This document shows positions 24,794 to 37,334 of a DNA stretch of 64,000 nucleotides, in pieces (within the stretch, counting starts at the first letter, position 1; every line of letters begins with the position of its first letter). The position numbers and the translations under genes were made by a program. Under the pieces are notes generated by a model. The model worked only from the letters and a program-made list of their open reading frames with translations. It did not search any database and was not told the DNA's origin. Source of the stretch: Panax quinquefolius (lineage: Eukaryota; Streptophyta; Magnoliopsida; Apiales; Araliaceae); assembly GCA_020205615.1 (NCBI GenBank), contig CM035166.1, positions 94,747,065 to 94,811,064 on the forward strand, read 5' to 3'.

Positions 24794-25591
24794 TGTAAGA
24801 CCCCAACTTTTATGAATAAAGAATAATTTTCTCGAATTATATTTTTGAATATTATAGGTATTGATTTGATATAATGTTATAGTTGTGGCTAATATTTATA
24901 AATTTTACAAAGTACGCAAGTTGTTATATAATATTCGATTGGTCGGGGAATATTCGTTTTAATAAGGAATATTCGTACAACGGCACAATCATTGGTGGAC
25001 CCCACAACAGAATTATTGTCGGATTGAGAAAACGACAAAAATACTTTATGAAAATAACTACGGAGGTGTTACCAAGAAACTGTTGAACTACCCGGTAGTA
25101 AAAGTAAAGAATGCTGTGAGTTGCATAATAACAACACACGGTATTGATTATTGATACTTACGTGATAAGTCACTCAGCTATACTCAATTATTGCTACAGT
25201 AATTGCTGCATCATATTTCTCATATTATTGATTCAATTATTGTTACAGTATCATCTGCATTATATGATATATTATTAAATCAATAATTAAGAAAGCAAAG
25301 TTATTCATATTATTATTTACAACATTGACAATGTCTAGAAGTTCTGTCAAGGAGAGGTTTGGTCACCTAATTGCGCGCCAATAAGGAGAAATCCTTATCG
25401 GAAAGCCCACTCTTTCCTGGGAACGACCTGGTTGTTAAATATTGTGAATTATAATATTAATGATGAATAAGTTCGTGTTGATTAAAGATGAATTTTATAG
25501 TTCCATTGTGTTGGACTTATTTGTGTTAGTATAATTGATGTTTGGAGGATATATTGTTCAATTGGGTATTCGGGACACTTTTCGTGTTGGA

Positions 25592-25680
25592 GTACTATTC
25601 ACGAGTTACTATTCATGAGTCACTATTCACGAGTTACTATTCACGAGTTACTATTCACCCGGTTACTATTCACTCTAGTA
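25592..25680. repeat. Tandem ~13-bp units (actattcacgagt) in LTR
   Basis: The unit gttactattcacga is repeated about six times with small changes. The same unit appears at 45,825-46,035 and, on the other strand as gtgaatagtaactc, at 31,745-31,925 and 47,835-48,035. Confidence 0.85.
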
Positions 25681-25744
25681 TTGTGCATTCGGGTATTTGG
25701 GTACAATATTATTCCATGAGGAGATGTGCTAATTTTTCAGACCG

Positions 25745-25920
25745 TTGGTTGAAGATATAATAGTAAATCAATATGGACCACTAGTGGAAGATATAATAGT
25801 AAATCAATATGGATCGCTGGTTTAAAGTTTTAATAGTAAATCAGTATGGACCGTTGTGTTAAGTTTTAATAGTAAACCAATCTGGATCGTCCGTTTAATA
25901 GTAAATCAATCTGGACCGTT
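25745..25920. repeat. Tandem ~35-45-bp units (atagtaaatcaatatggac) in LTR
   Basis: Five imperfect copies of taatagtaaatcaatatgga followed by a variable tail lie just upstream of the LTR TATA box. The array is absent or unrecognisable in the 3' LTR. Confidence 0.8.
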
Positions 25921-25951
25921 CATGAATTAGTTACTATTCATTCCATTTTCC

Positions 25952-25959
25952 TATAAATA
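25952..25959 (+). promoter_or_regulatory. LTR TATA box
   Basis: tataaata in the context ctataaatagaagctcattc. The same context is kept in the 3' LTR (45,085-45,092), and tataaata is also found on the minus strand in the related LTRs (32,203-32,210 and 48,313-48,320). This supports it as the LTR core promoter. Confidence 0.7.
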
Positions 25960-26119
25960 GAAGCTCATTCCTTCATTATTTCTTACGAATTCATTGAAAC
26001 TCTAGAGAGAGAATTATAAGAGAACCTATAGAAAAGTATTTTACTACTTCCCTACTCTTATATTCAGTTTCTTTTACGGTAAGGGGTGTTATTTCTTTCT
26101 TTCGTCTTAATGAAGAGAA

Positions 26120-26475
26120 CTTATGTTATTCCATTATTTATTATTACATTGGAATAACTCAGATACGCTAGGCTACCCTATACATGGTGACATTCTTCTA
26201 ATATTCCGTTCTTTATTATTACGTGCTTAATATCCTCATGCATGTTACGCCTGTGGGCCGGTTCCATCCTTTATTATTCTATCGGAATATCATCGTATGC
26301 ATAGGCGTTCTGCGGGACCGGTTCCATCCTTTATTATTTTGTTGGAATATCACATGCATGCGTTTTTACTGTTGGACACAGTTCCTTTATTTATTATTAC
26401 ATTGGAATAACCTACCCGTAAGGGTCTATCGCATGCATGGTGATTTCTTTTGTTATTCCATTCTTTATTATACTT
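26120..26475. repeat. Tandem ~65-70-bp units around tttattattc..ttggaatatc in LTR
   Basis: About five degenerate copies combine ttccatctttattatt, a ttggaatatc or ttggaataac phrase and a catgcatg block. A parallel array occupies 45,310-45,735 in the 3' LTR. Confidence 0.75.
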
Positions 26476-26699
26476 AGTTGGTTAAAACTTTGACTTCTAT
26501 ACCCATGAAATTAGTGGAATATCTTTGATATTTGCGCTTCATCCAAAGATCTTTCATGGAAATATTCTTCCGAGCATTCTTGAATTTTACTCTACAAAGC
26601 ATTATCATGTTGACAATTTGGACGTTATCAGTTCCTAGATAAATTAATTCTTGAACTTGTTTTATTGAATTCTTATATCATTGTCATCATCCTCATGTT

Positions 26700-26965
26700 T
26701 ATATTTTGTTGAAAGTCATCTATGGCCTGTAGTGCATAGATGGACTTGGTATGATTATGACCAGGGATTATTCGGTGTAATCATGACCGTAATAATGTTA
26801 CAAATGATGTGATAAAAGTCCTCATTGGCCCGTCTTTGCATTGATGGACGATTGTTGGCATGATCATGACCATTAATGAATACACAAATATTCTTGGCCC
26901 AGTAGTGCATGGATAATTGTGGTCGTGATACTAAAGAATATCATCGGTAGTAGTAGCGTAAGTGA
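26700..26965. repeat. Tandem ~60-bp units (tagtgcatagatgg / catgatcatgacc) in LTR
   Basis: Four or five degenerate copies join a gtagtgcat..gatgga part to a tgatcatgacc part. On the other strand, the tgcactac..ccaaagatattcatc array of the minus LTRs is the same module. Confidence 0.75.
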
Positions 26966-27510
26966 TTCGATGATGTGGATTATTTATTAAGTCGAGTCCC
27001 AAATATAAAAGTGATGAAAACCTTTTAAATCATAAAAGATAGTAGATTTCATTCTCTACTTGACTCTTTTAATGGATTGCTTATTCACCGCAGCTTAAAC
27101 TTGATATTTATTATATTTTATCGGTTTAACATTGTTGAAGGCTAACGATAAATTATTCTGCATTATTTAAGTCATAATATTTCTTCTTTGGGCTAGTTGA
27201 GCTCACCTTTTCTTTCACCGTTCTCTTGGAAATGAGAACGTGGGCGAGACTAGTCGGGGAACGAGTGATGGTCCTAGATGGTGCATTAGTAGTCCTCACT
27301 ATTACGTGAAATAGTGTGATAATAATTGTAATGATGACTCCTTTTGAGTTTGTATAATCTCTAGTAGACAATATTTGTATTCAAACTCACGGTTTATGTT
27401 TTGTCGTATTGTACAGATATAGTTGTATTATTAAGTTGTATTTGAATTACATATCATGTATCCGGAGACTCAAGATGGGTGATGTATACCTAATTTTAGA
27501 GGCGTCAACA

Positions 27511-27523
27511 GGTATCAAAGCTT
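27511..27523 (+). other. Gypsy-1 primer-binding site, degraded
   Basis: ggtatcaaagctt directly follows the LTR end and resembles tggtatcagagct, the tRNA-Met-type primer site. Changes at two or more positions suggest decay or sequence error. Confidence 0.6.
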
Positions 27524-27736
27524 AGGGATATGATCCCCGGATAAGATGTGAGAATAGAACTAGGAGGGAGAGCAGGGAATTCCTTCGCTAGTATGACCTA
27601 CCTAAGTTTTTTTTTTGGTATTTAATTGGTGGGGTTAGAATATAGGGATAATATGTTACATGTCAATTAACCTTTTGTTTTGTGGCGAGATCTCGAAAAT
27701 GACATCCGAGAATGTTGAGAATAGCAATGGAGCACA

Positions 27737-28760
27737 ATGACCGTTGATTCACCACAAATCAATAATCAGGATAATGTACATCAGGAAGGCGACAATCCTC
27801 ATGCAAACAACAACACTGACCAAATGATGAATGATGGAATGTTCAGAGGCTTTATGCAATTCATGCAACCGCAGATGAGAGCGGCTCTGTCCAAAATGTA
27901 GGTGGAAACATCGAAACTCTCTCGGACGGTCACCGCTAAATGATTCAAGGAGCTGGGACCACCGGAGTTTATTGGAGAGCCAAAACCACTTAAGGCGGAA
28001 GCATGGATAAAACAGATCACCAAGATATTTGATGTCTTGGGATGCTCCGAGGAGCAAAAGGTTTCCTTCTGCCTTTTTATTGCGAGGAGAGGCGATTCTT
28101 GGTGGGAATCGGTGAAGCGTACTCAACTCCGCCGCCTTGAAGATGTCTTGGGAAAGTTCCAAGAACTATTCAACGACAAGTACTTTCCCGAAAGTATTCG
28201 TCATGTAAAAGAGGTAGAATTCATCAAGTTAGAGCAAAATAATATGACTGTGTCGCAGTATGAAGCCAAGTTTGCCGAGTTGTCCCGGTTTGCGTCCCAC
28301 TTGGTGGATAATGAAGAGAGAATGACACGGATGTTTTTAAGAGGTTTGAAGCCAGAGATACGTCAACAACTTATTTCTCATAAACTGTGTTTGTATTCAG
28401 ATGTTGTAAATAGGGCTCAGTTAGTGGAGCGTGATAACGAGTCAACGTAACCAAATGAGAGCAGTCATCGAAGCGGTGACAACAAGCGTGGAGGGAATCA
28501 ATATGCTAGAAATGGTAACCACTTCGGTGGTAATCAGGGCCAAAACAATAAGAATGGACATTTCAAGAATAGGAGATTCAACAATGATGGAAGGACGTCA
28601 GCACCAGCACCCATTGTTAAGGAAGGAGAACGACCACCTATCATATGCTTCAAATGCGGAGGGGAGGGACACATCGGTCAAATCAAGCGATCTCAGTCAA
28701 AGCATGTTATAATTGTGGAAGAGAAGGTCACTTAGCCCGATTTTGTCGTTCATCAAAGAC
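27737..28760 (+). pseudogene. Gypsy-1 gag
   Basis: A frame begins with ATG at 27,737 (MTVDSPQINNQDN) and continues to 28,450 with in-frame stops at 27,899 and about 27,941. Conserved gag blocks follow: GPPEFIGEPKPLKAEAWI, a WWESVKR region, FNDKYFPESIRHVKEVEF, YEAKFAELSRFA and FLRGLKPEIRQQL. After 28,450 the frame shifts. Two zinc knuckles end the region: CFKCGGEGHIGQ near 28,650 (damaged) and CYNCGREGHLARFC near 28,709-28,750 (intact CCHC). Gag would form the particle core. Confidence 0.88.
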
Positions 28761-29355
28761 AAGTTCAGCTAGGATGGAGGCACCAAAGGCCGTCCCAGAA
28801 AAGTCAAAGCCGGTAGTGCAAGGGAGAGCGTTTGTTGTGACCTCCCAGAAAGTAAGGAACCCGAATGAGGTCATCACGGGTAAGCTTATTATAAACTCTA
28901 GCGAAGTCTATACTTTATTTGATACCGGTTCTACCCATTCTTTTATTTCTTCTACTTCCACTCAACGATTAAATTTGACTCTGGAGAAATTAGACTTTGA
29001 CTTATCTGTGGAAACTCCGTTGGGAGAAACCTTCATTACATCCACTGGTTATAAGTCTTGTTTGGTTCAAATCGATAACCGCACATTACCTGTCAATCTT
29101 ATTTCTTTAAAAATACTTGCGTTTGACGTAATTCTAGGGATTGATTGGTTAACTACTCATCATGCAAAAATTAATTATTTTCGTAAGGTTGTTAGTTTTC
29201 ATATTCCTAATCAACCTATTATGCGAATTCAAGCGACCAAACCATTAAAATCAATCACGGTCATTTCAAGCCATAAAGCTATTCGTTTATTGAAAAAGCA
29301 GATTCGAGCTTTCTTAGCTCATCACGATTTAAACAAAAAAATACGTCGGTTTTAA
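28761..29355 (+). pseudogene. Gypsy-1 aspartic protease region
   Basis: The frame holding the second zinc knuckle continues into a retroviral-type aspartic protease with the catalytic motif LFDTGSTHSFIS (about 28,914-28,950) and the flap/end block ILAFDVILGIDWLTTHHAKI. This frame is open to a stop at 29,353-29,355. The protease would cut the Gag-Pol polyprotein. Confidence 0.88.
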
Positions 29356-30249
29356 ACGATATTTCTATTGTTAATAAATTTCCTAACGTATTCTCAAGAA
29401 CTTCCCGCCTACCCCAGGCGTGAAATTGAATTTTGTATCGACCTTGAACTCGGTACAAAACCCATTTCCAAAGCCCATGTCGAATGGCTCCTATTGAACT
29501 TCAGGAGTTAAAGACCCAATTGCAGGAATTGTTAGACATTGGTTTTATTCATCCTAGTACGTCTCCTTGGGGTGCTCCTATTCTATTCGTGAATAAGAAA
29601 GGTGGGAGTATGCGATTTTGTATTGATTATCGGGAGTTGAATCATGTCACCATCAAAAATAGGTACCCATTGCCACGTATTGATGACTGTTTGACCCGAT
29701 TGCAGGAGCCAAAATTCTTTTCAAAGATTGATCTTTATTCCGGATATCACCAATTGAAGATTAGAGCAGATGACATTCCAAAGACGGCTTTCAGAACTCG
29801 GTACGGGCATTATGAATTCCTAGTCATGTCCTTCGGATTGACTAATGTTCCTCTTTGCCTTCATGGATATGATGAATCGAGTATTCAAGGAATATTTGGA
29901 TCACTTTGTGGTCGTCTTTATTGATGACATCCTTATTTATTCCAAAAGCCGTGAAGATCATGAAATGACACTTGAAATTGAAACTCCAAAAGCTTCGTGA
30001 ATACAAGCTTTATGCCAAGTTGAAGAAATGCGAGTTACGGCTTGAGGAAATAGCATTCCTTGGGCACGTAGTATCAAGTCATGGAATATCTGTTGACCCG
30101 GCAAAGATTGAAGCTATTTAAAGTCGGGAGCAACCTAAATCGATGACCAAAAGTCGTAGCTTTCTCGGTTTAGCTGGTTATTATCGGAGATTCGTGGAAG
30201 GATTTTCTCGAATCGCTACTCCATTAACTCAGCTGACTTAGAAAGATAC
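29356..30249 (+). pseudogene. Gypsy-1 reverse transcriptase, interrupted
   Basis: The RT palm and fingers read [42 protein letters not shown] and [15 protein letters not shown] in one frame (29,484-29,924). A frameshift near 29,840-29,880 moves the catalytic box [14 protein letters not shown] to another frame (about 29,900-29,945). Later pieces are [14 protein letters not shown] and SRSFLGLAGYYRRFV..FSRIATPLTQLT, with stops at 30,119 and 30,238. The gene is then cut after KDT by the nested element at 30,250 and resumes at 42,494. Confidence 0.9.
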
Positions 30250-33200
30250 TGTAACGACCCCAAAATAGGTCCATTCCATCCAACCCATTCTGAGTCGCCA
30301 AATACATGGTACGGAAAACAACTACAACTTTATTACAATAATTGTCGTGCAAAATACAACAACACATATGCTGTGAGTTTGGATACAAATATATACCAAG
30401 CAGAAGACGTCACAATGACACCTTACATAAAGGTATAGTCAAAAACTGTTTTAGAAAGTAGAATCTTTGGGAAGTGCTCAAGGAAACCTTCGTACATGGG
30501 AGGCCATTCTTTTAGGTTATGGTAGATATCATATGGCCACAGAATTATCCTTGGTTGGCCCAATAGACCCCAAAGAAAAACGAGAAGATTACTATCATAT
30601 TCTTCCCAATGATGAGTCTTCTCTTGACATATCATTATCTCCACTGTCTCTAATTGGGAATTAAACTCCAAGCAAACACCAAGATTATATAGGTAGTGCT
30701 TGTAAATATACTCAGTAAATGGATGAGCACAACCCTGTCTTATGATGACACGAGGTTGTATGTCATTAGACATCTTGTATGATAGTGGCAAAACACCCTT
30801 CCAAGTTAAATTAACCTCACCCTCAACATCTATAGACCACCGTTCTATTCCCTTATTATCCCCCGCTTGACCCAGCTACACTTTTATTACCTGAAAGGAA
30901 TTGTGAAGCAAAAGGGTGAGCACTACTAGCTCAGTAAAGAATATCATGACTAAAGATAAATAAATTATCAATAGCCTTCAACAGTAATAAATCAGAGATT
31001 TAGAACATATGGTAGATGATAAAACTTTTCAACTATAGTTGCAGCGGAATGAACAATCCATTAGAAGAGTCAAATAGATTATAAAGTCTATTATCTTCTC
31101 CATGTTAAAGTCCACCAACAATTTTTTATCCTTGTAACATCAATCAACAATTCCTGTCCACAATCACATGTATAACTCATAATCGTAATTGTAGTTCTAA
31201 ATTCCTTTTCTCATCCAGGACAAAGAAAATTTTCATCACCTGAAACATCAAAGATTATGGTTATACCAAATCATAGTTTATGTTCATAATCCTACTAATA
31301 AATTCATCTTTGCTCTACGACCAAAGATATTCATCAACAAGTCATCTTTGCACTACTGAGCCAAAAGATATTCATCAACAAGTCATCTTTGCACTACTGA
31401 ATCAAAGATATTTATCGATTAATCATGTTCATCTAAACACTGCTCATCTTTGCACTACGCCCAAAGATATTCATCGAAATCATTCATCTTTTGCACTACT
31501 GGGCCAAAGATATTCAATTATATCATCATTTAGGACTGAGGATGATGAAAAATATTTTAAAGAAAACGAATCTAGTGAAACAAAAGAACAAATATTAGGG
31601 ATTCGTACTTTAAACAATCCAAGTTCAAAAATACTTCATAAATAACTAGAGTGAAGTAAAATTCAAGAATGATCAAAACATGGATACAAGCAAAACTAGT
31701 ATCCATAATAGATATCTTGGACTAAAAACGAAAATTTAATTTTTCTGTGAATAGTGTCGTATTCGTGAATAGTGCCGTATACGTGAATAGTAACTCCGAC
31801 ACCAAAAGATAGAAATTTCACAAAAAACATCATCATGCTTCGTGAATAGTACTCGTGAATAGTAACTCATGAATAGTAACTCGTGAAAAGTAACTCATGA
31901 ATAGTAACTCATGAATAGTAATCCCGATATGAAAAAGTTCCAAATTTGATAAAAAGTTCTAACCAATATTTCAGCATAATGATATTGAAGAAATAATATC
32001 ATTTGAGAAGAAAATAACATCCTTACCTTAGAAAGAATAGTACTTACATTTGGAATCTTTGGATATAGTGCTAAAAGAACTTTTTCAGTATAGCAATACT
32101 CAAAAGTACTAAAATACTCACAAAAATACGCTCGATATTATAGAGAGAGAGAGAGAAAATCAGTAGTTTAAATTGTAATTTTCAATTCTAACCTAAGCAC
32201 CCTATTTATAGGAAAATGCTTAGAACACCAAAGCGTAAAAATTTAATAAAATATAAATTTATTTTCTTAAATTCCTCGCCCATTTTTTTTTGGTCAAGCC
32301 ATCGACCATACAAATGCCAACATCACCAAAAACGTTTTTCATGAAAATATTACTTAAAACTCCAAAAAAAAAATAATAATAAATTAATTCGGAACTTCAA
32401 TAATTCATAATAAATAGTCCTTTTATCAGAAAATTCGCATCTCACGACTTCTGTAGGAAATTCAATTCTCTACAACTTTGTAGAAGAAAGTTTTTCCAAA
32501 TTCAAAACAGAAATTGACCGAAATCCACATACAGACGATTTTCACGATCATAATCAAATTTCAAACAAGAAATGGGGTCTACCGACATGTTTAACATGTT
32601 TTAAACAACTTTTGCAACAAAAATACTCTTCCTCCTCATATACTCATATATCCCACATTCATTATAAAAATATCATCATTATTGTATAATAATATAATAA
32701 AATATTATTTTATCAGAAAAGATAAAATATCGATTTTCAACAATTGTCACTTTAAAAATTTTCTCCATCTATATCCACATAAAATAAATATTTTTCTCAT
32801 CATATAAATCAATAATTTAATTATTCACAAATAATATTACGTAATCACAATATTGACAACCGTGGTAGTTCTGAGAAGAGGGGCTTTCCAATAAGAATTT
32901 CTTCTTACTTGGTAGCCTTGATTAGGTGACCAAACCTCTCATTAGACGAACTTTCTAGACATTGCCAATAATGTTATCTAATAATATTATTCAGATAATA
33001 TGAATTATTGCTTCGATAATGGAAAATATCGTGTAGTGACAATTATTAAAACAACGATAATATAAAATATCAACGCAACAATTATTGAATCAATAAAATA
33101 ATTTGAGCGATAATTCTTCGTAACAATTATTGAGTAGTGCCTTCTTACGTAAGAATCAATAATTGGTGCAATACTGCAAACTCTGTGCAACACGACATCG

Positions 33201-33536
33201 TATTTTAACCATCGGGTATTCCAACAATGTTAATTGTGAATAACTACTGCCGTTATTTATAAAAACTCCTTTTGTCGTTTTTCTTCATCCGATTTATTAC
33301 ATTATGGGGCCCATAAAAGGGTCAAATCGTCGTATGAATATTCCCCGACAGGAAGAATATTTCACGACCAAACGAATATTCCCCGACAACAATAAGTATT
33401 TTATAACCACTTGCTTATTTTGAAAAAAATTCATATATCACCCTTAACTTTAATTTTTTATCAATTTAACCATTTACTGAATTGTAATTATAAGAAAAAT
33501 TGAATACTTTTATTTCATAAAATTCTGGGTCTTACA
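30250..33536 (-). repeat. LTR of the nested element, 3.3 kb
   Basis: On the minus strand it starts tgtaagacccagaatttta (33,536) and ends ...tggggtcgttaca (30,250). It carries the same modules as the Gypsy-1 LTR in reverse order: a cactac..ccaaagatattcatc array (31,306-31,520), a gtgaatagtaactc array (31,745-31,925) and a TATA box at 32,203-32,210. No real gene was seen in it. Confidence 0.85.
31306..31520. repeat. Tandem ~50-60-bp units (catctttgcactactgagcc...) in LTR
   Basis: Five imperfect copies of catctttgcactac followed by ccaaagatattcatc. This explains a plus-strand reading frame of about 120 codons here, which is a translation of the repeat and not a gene. Confidence 0.85.
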
Positions 33537-33550
33537 ATCTCCCCTCCTTA
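33537..33550 (-). other. Polypurine tract of the nested element
   Basis: aaggaggggagat on the minus strand lies directly before the LTR start tgtaag, where plus-strand priming occurs in LTR elements. Confidence 0.75.
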
Positions 33551-33674
33551 TGAAATTTCGTCCCCGAAATTTACGTACCTGGTATTTCGAAAAGTTGAGA
33601 ATACCTTGCTTTCATTTCAGATTCTATCTCCCGGGTCATAATGATTTCTCCATTGCTCATCTCCCGTGATAACT

Positions 33675-34466
33675 TCATTTGGGTTCCTCATTTGTTGGGA
33701 AGTCATGACAACCGCTATCCCTCGAACTACTCGGCTTTAACTTGTCTGGGGCAGCATTTGGTGTCATCACTACCGTTGGAATATACTTTTCTATAGGGCA
33801 TATTCCTCTCTCAACTACCTCATCGTACTCCTGATTTATGATCTGAATCATCAATCTTCGATCCATATCGAATTCAGGTTGACCGCTCTGTACAGGGTAA
33901 TTCAAAACTCGATGTTGGGTTCTCCCAATTGATTTCCAAAAAGAGAAATTCATATCATCTATTTTAGCCTTCTTAGATCGGACATCTCTTTCCACAATAT
34001 CCACGTGTCGTGCGGCTTTTGCCCATGCATCACTTATTCTCACTCGTTCGGTTTTCCTTCTTTCAAATGATTCCATCTTTATCATCTTATACTCTTGCAA
34101 AGAATGCTACATTCAAGCATCACATATCGGGTAACACAAGCTTGAATTGTTGCATCCTTTTGCTCCCACGATCGTGCCGCTAGTTCTTGACTGCTCTTCT
34201 AACTCATGAATACGATTTTGAAATTCTATATTTTGATCATATAATACCTCTAATAAACTCTCCTCAGGTACCTCTTCTTCCTCTTCTTCCTCACTCTCAG
34301 CTGTTACCTCTGCGACTATCTCGGGTGCAACTATAAATTCTTCACTCACCGCATGGATATCTTTAATTCCTTCTTCGTCTGACATCACATTATCATGGTT
34401 ACTGATTAGAGGTATCCCCATAGTCTCATTCATTCCATTGTTAGCATTCTCAGCTGCCATTCTCAA
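33675..34466 (-). pseudogene. Private ORF of the nested element, broken by two stops
   Basis: One frame spans 264 codons but carries TGA and TAG, separated by a single codon, at 34,107-34,115. The N-terminal half (MAAENANNGMNETMG) has an acidic run of seven Glu and a likely coiled coil (LYDQNIEFQNRIHELEEQ). The C-terminal half is basic and mixed (ERRKTERVRISDAWAKAARH, then KKAKIDDMNFSFWKSIGR). No gag, protease, RT or integrase motif was seen. It is the only coding sequence between primer site and polypurine tract. It may be a diverged Gag-like structural protein or a captured host piece. I cannot name it. Confidence 0.55.
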
Positions 34467-34631
34467 ATACTGCCATTCTCAAGGGTTAATTAAACAAATT
34501 AACATATCACATAATATCCGTATATTATGACCGACCAACAATTAAGCTTAGGTGGACACACTAGCGAAGGATTTATTCATCACTCCCCTCCTAGTTCTAA
34601 TCCCGATCTCCGCCAGAGATCATATTCCTAA

Positions 34632-34643
34632 GCTCTGATACCA
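34632..34643 (-). other. Primer-binding site of the nested element
   Basis: The minus strand reads tggtatcagagc, a perfect tRNA-Met-type plant primer site, two bases from the LTR boundary at 34,645/34,646. Confidence 0.85.
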
Positions 34644-34645
34644 AA

Positions 34646-34664
34646 TGTAACGACCCCAAAATAG
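34646..34664 (-). repeat. Stub of the upstream LTR of the nested element
   Basis: tgtaacgaccccaaaatag matches the edge of the LTR at 30,250. It is cut at 34,664 by the copia LTR. The rest of this LTR resumes only at about 41,620, and its first ~2.4 kb is missing. Confidence 0.8.
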
Positions 34665-36527
34665 TGAAAGTAGTATGCACACAAGCCAATCATGTTTGAT
34701 GATAAAGCATATACTTTGTAACAATCTTATTCATTTATTAATAAAAAGTATTAATTTATTAAAGGCTTTTAATTATCTACATGATGCTGTTTTATAATAT
34801 GTGATAAACCCATAGTTTTAAGCAATGCTTTTAGAATAATGATGATAATCATTCTAATGAGATCTAAATTCTTAGAAAGCTTAAAACTAAAATAGTTCCC
34901 AATCATTGAATTACTAAATTGGGGATTAGTGAATCCGGATAGATTGGTACATCGTTGCTTGCTCATTGGATGAGGATGATTGATCTCATGATCATTTGTG
35001 TGGAGACACTAAAGAAAGTATGTAGGTGCTTATTAGAGAATAAGTTCATTTGAACATTGGCTCGCTAAGGAATACCTAATGGAGTTTTACTTGCTGTCGA
35101 TAATAGGAATTCTCAGTAGTGATAGTAAGACAAGTGATCCTTGGACTTGAGATCATCATAGTATCTTGTGTATGATGAGTTTATACTTTGACTTATTCCT
35201 TAAGACCCTAAGGGTATATCAAAGGGTATGCTTGGGTATAACAAGTTTATACGTGGAGATAATATATGATCAATAAAGAATCTACCACTTCTAATTAAAG
35301 AAGAGAAATGTCCTATGTGATTCGATAAATGACAACCCAAAGAGTCCTTGGCGTTAGGAGAATGAAATTAGAAAGGAGTTTCTAATTTGCATTATTTGAG
35401 TTGTCGTTTAAGAGTCGAAATACATATAATTAAATAAAATAAGACTTGACAAGTAATTCCATGCCTTATATTTAATTGGGACATTGTATGGTGGAAGGAT
35501 TGAATTATCTGCGGTAACTATTTACTCAAAGGTTCTTTTATGATTAATATTGAAATCTATATTATCCGGAAAGTCGTTGATCGCTAGGGAGGCTTATCCC
35601 TATTGTAGAATAAATATTATTTATTTAAATAAATTAATTATTTAATTTATTTATTTAAATAAGATTAGAATTGTTCTAATTGATTTATTCACAACATGTT
35701 TAATATGGAGAACCTAAAGGGTCACACCATAAAAGAAAAGAATAATTATTTAAGAAGTTAATGGCATAATCGTAATAATATGTTATGTATATTTAATTTA
35801 ATCTATGGTGATAGAATAAATTAAATAGCTTAATATTTCTTATTTAATATTTTAGAAATATTAAATATAAATTAATAAGAGGAGTCTTATTAATATTATT
35901 ACAATTATTATTATTATTTTAATTTCTAAAAGAGTTTAGGAATTAATTTAATATAAGTATCTTCATTTATTCCTAATTGGATTAGGAAGGAAAATTAGTT
36001 AAAGGAGTTTAATTAATTATCCCTAATAAGATTAGAGGCCCCCTTTTAATTAAAAGGGTTTAATTAAATAATACCTTATTTTAATGGGGTTACTTGATAT
36101 CTTTATAAGATGAGTCTTATATCGGATATTAGGACGACGTTATAATTCCAATGGTTGGAGAGTACGCTCCTTTTCTATAGAGATAGAAAAACTAGGGTTT
36201 AGCCAACCACCCATCTTCTTGAATTCTTCTTCTTCCTTGGTGGATCACCTCTTGAGGCCAAACACTTGGGTGGCTAACGTTGATCAAAGGAAGGAACCAA
36301 ACCCGGTGGATTCAAGTTGAACGCGAAAAGGATTGGAGGTGAACTTGTACCTGAGGAAGCTTGGATCTTCAAGGGTATGCTTCTTATTCATCTTTTTCGT
36401 TTAATTAATAATTGTGCATAAAGGGTGATCCGGGTATATGGTTTGAAAAATTTTTAAACTCTGATTTTTACACATTTCCGTTTATTTATGCAATTTGATT
36501 GCGTTCTTGAATATTACAAACCTGACA
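34665..36527 (+). repeat. Copia 5' LTR, 1.86 kb
   Basis: It starts tgaaagtagtatgcacacaa and ends ...acaaacctgaca, the usual TG...CA form. It is AT-rich with long ATTTAAATAAAT-like stretches. Its start recurs at 40,209. Confidence 0.9.
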
Positions 36528-36528
36528 G

Positions 36529-36541
36529 TGGCATCAGAGCC
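36529..36541 (+). other. Copia primer-binding site
   Basis: tggcatcagagcc, one base after the LTR end, is close to the tRNA-Met-type primer site. Confidence 0.8.
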
Positions 36542-37334
36542 AAACCTTTATGCGAATTATTAATTGTTTTAATTTAATATGTATATTGATATGTGTTTAG
36601 AACAATTTTATTGGGCATAATTTTGTTGTATAAAATTTAAAAAAAAAAAAAAAAACGCTAATCCGTTTTTTTTCTTTTGTTGAATTCGTGATTTGCGTGA
36701 TCAGGGGATTCAATGGTTTTTTGAATTTATGATTCACGTGGCCCAAGTTTCCTGTTTCTTCAAAAAAAAAAACGTGGCCATCCTGTTATTTTTTTCAAGG
36801 GATTCATAAAGTTTCAACATTCTTGATATAAACATTAATGATTAATGTAATCATTAGCATGCAATGATTAAAGTAATCATTAGCAAGTGATATTTTTTTT
36901 TATATAAAAAAAAATGGTTGCAGGAGGTGTTTATATATATAATATATATTAACATAATATATATTTATATATATATAATAATTTTATAATTAAAATAAAA
37001 TATTTATTTTAATCTTAAAATAAAAAAATTTATTTTAATCTTATTCTCACTAGCAAATCTTTAATTAGATTTTTCTTAACTATATAAGTGAGGTAATATA
37101 GTTTGAAGAAAATAGTGGGAGATACCAATTTAAAACAAGACCTAATTTATTTTGGTAATTAATAAAAGAATGTATGTTAAAATGTTGTTAATTACAAATT
37201 CATTTACGAAATTTTACAATGTCTAAAATTACTATCATCATGCTGAGCATATTAGATGCTAAATTAACCGGGCCAAATTAAATCGGATTGGTTAAGGAAT
37301 TTGAGAATAGTTCTCATAGTGAAAAAGCTATCTT

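Larger units (their letters stand above)
24794..27510 (+). repeat. Gypsy-1 5' LTR, 2.7 kb
   Basis: It runs from tgtaagacccc to ...ggcgtcaaca and is followed by a primer-site-like ggtatcaaagctt. It lacks several hundred bases that the 3' LTR has at 44,420-45,060, and it contains at least four separate tandem-repeat modules. A TATA box lies at 25,952. Confidence 0.88.

Noticed and set aside
31306..31520. Evenly spaced repeats that could suggest a CRISPR array
   Set aside because: The repeats are degenerate, spacers are not unique, the same arrays sit in every related LTR, and the genome is a plant's.
31280..31645. 121-codon plus-strand frame in the LTR
   Set aside because: A translation of tandem LTR repeats (catctttgcactac units), on the wrong strand for the element.
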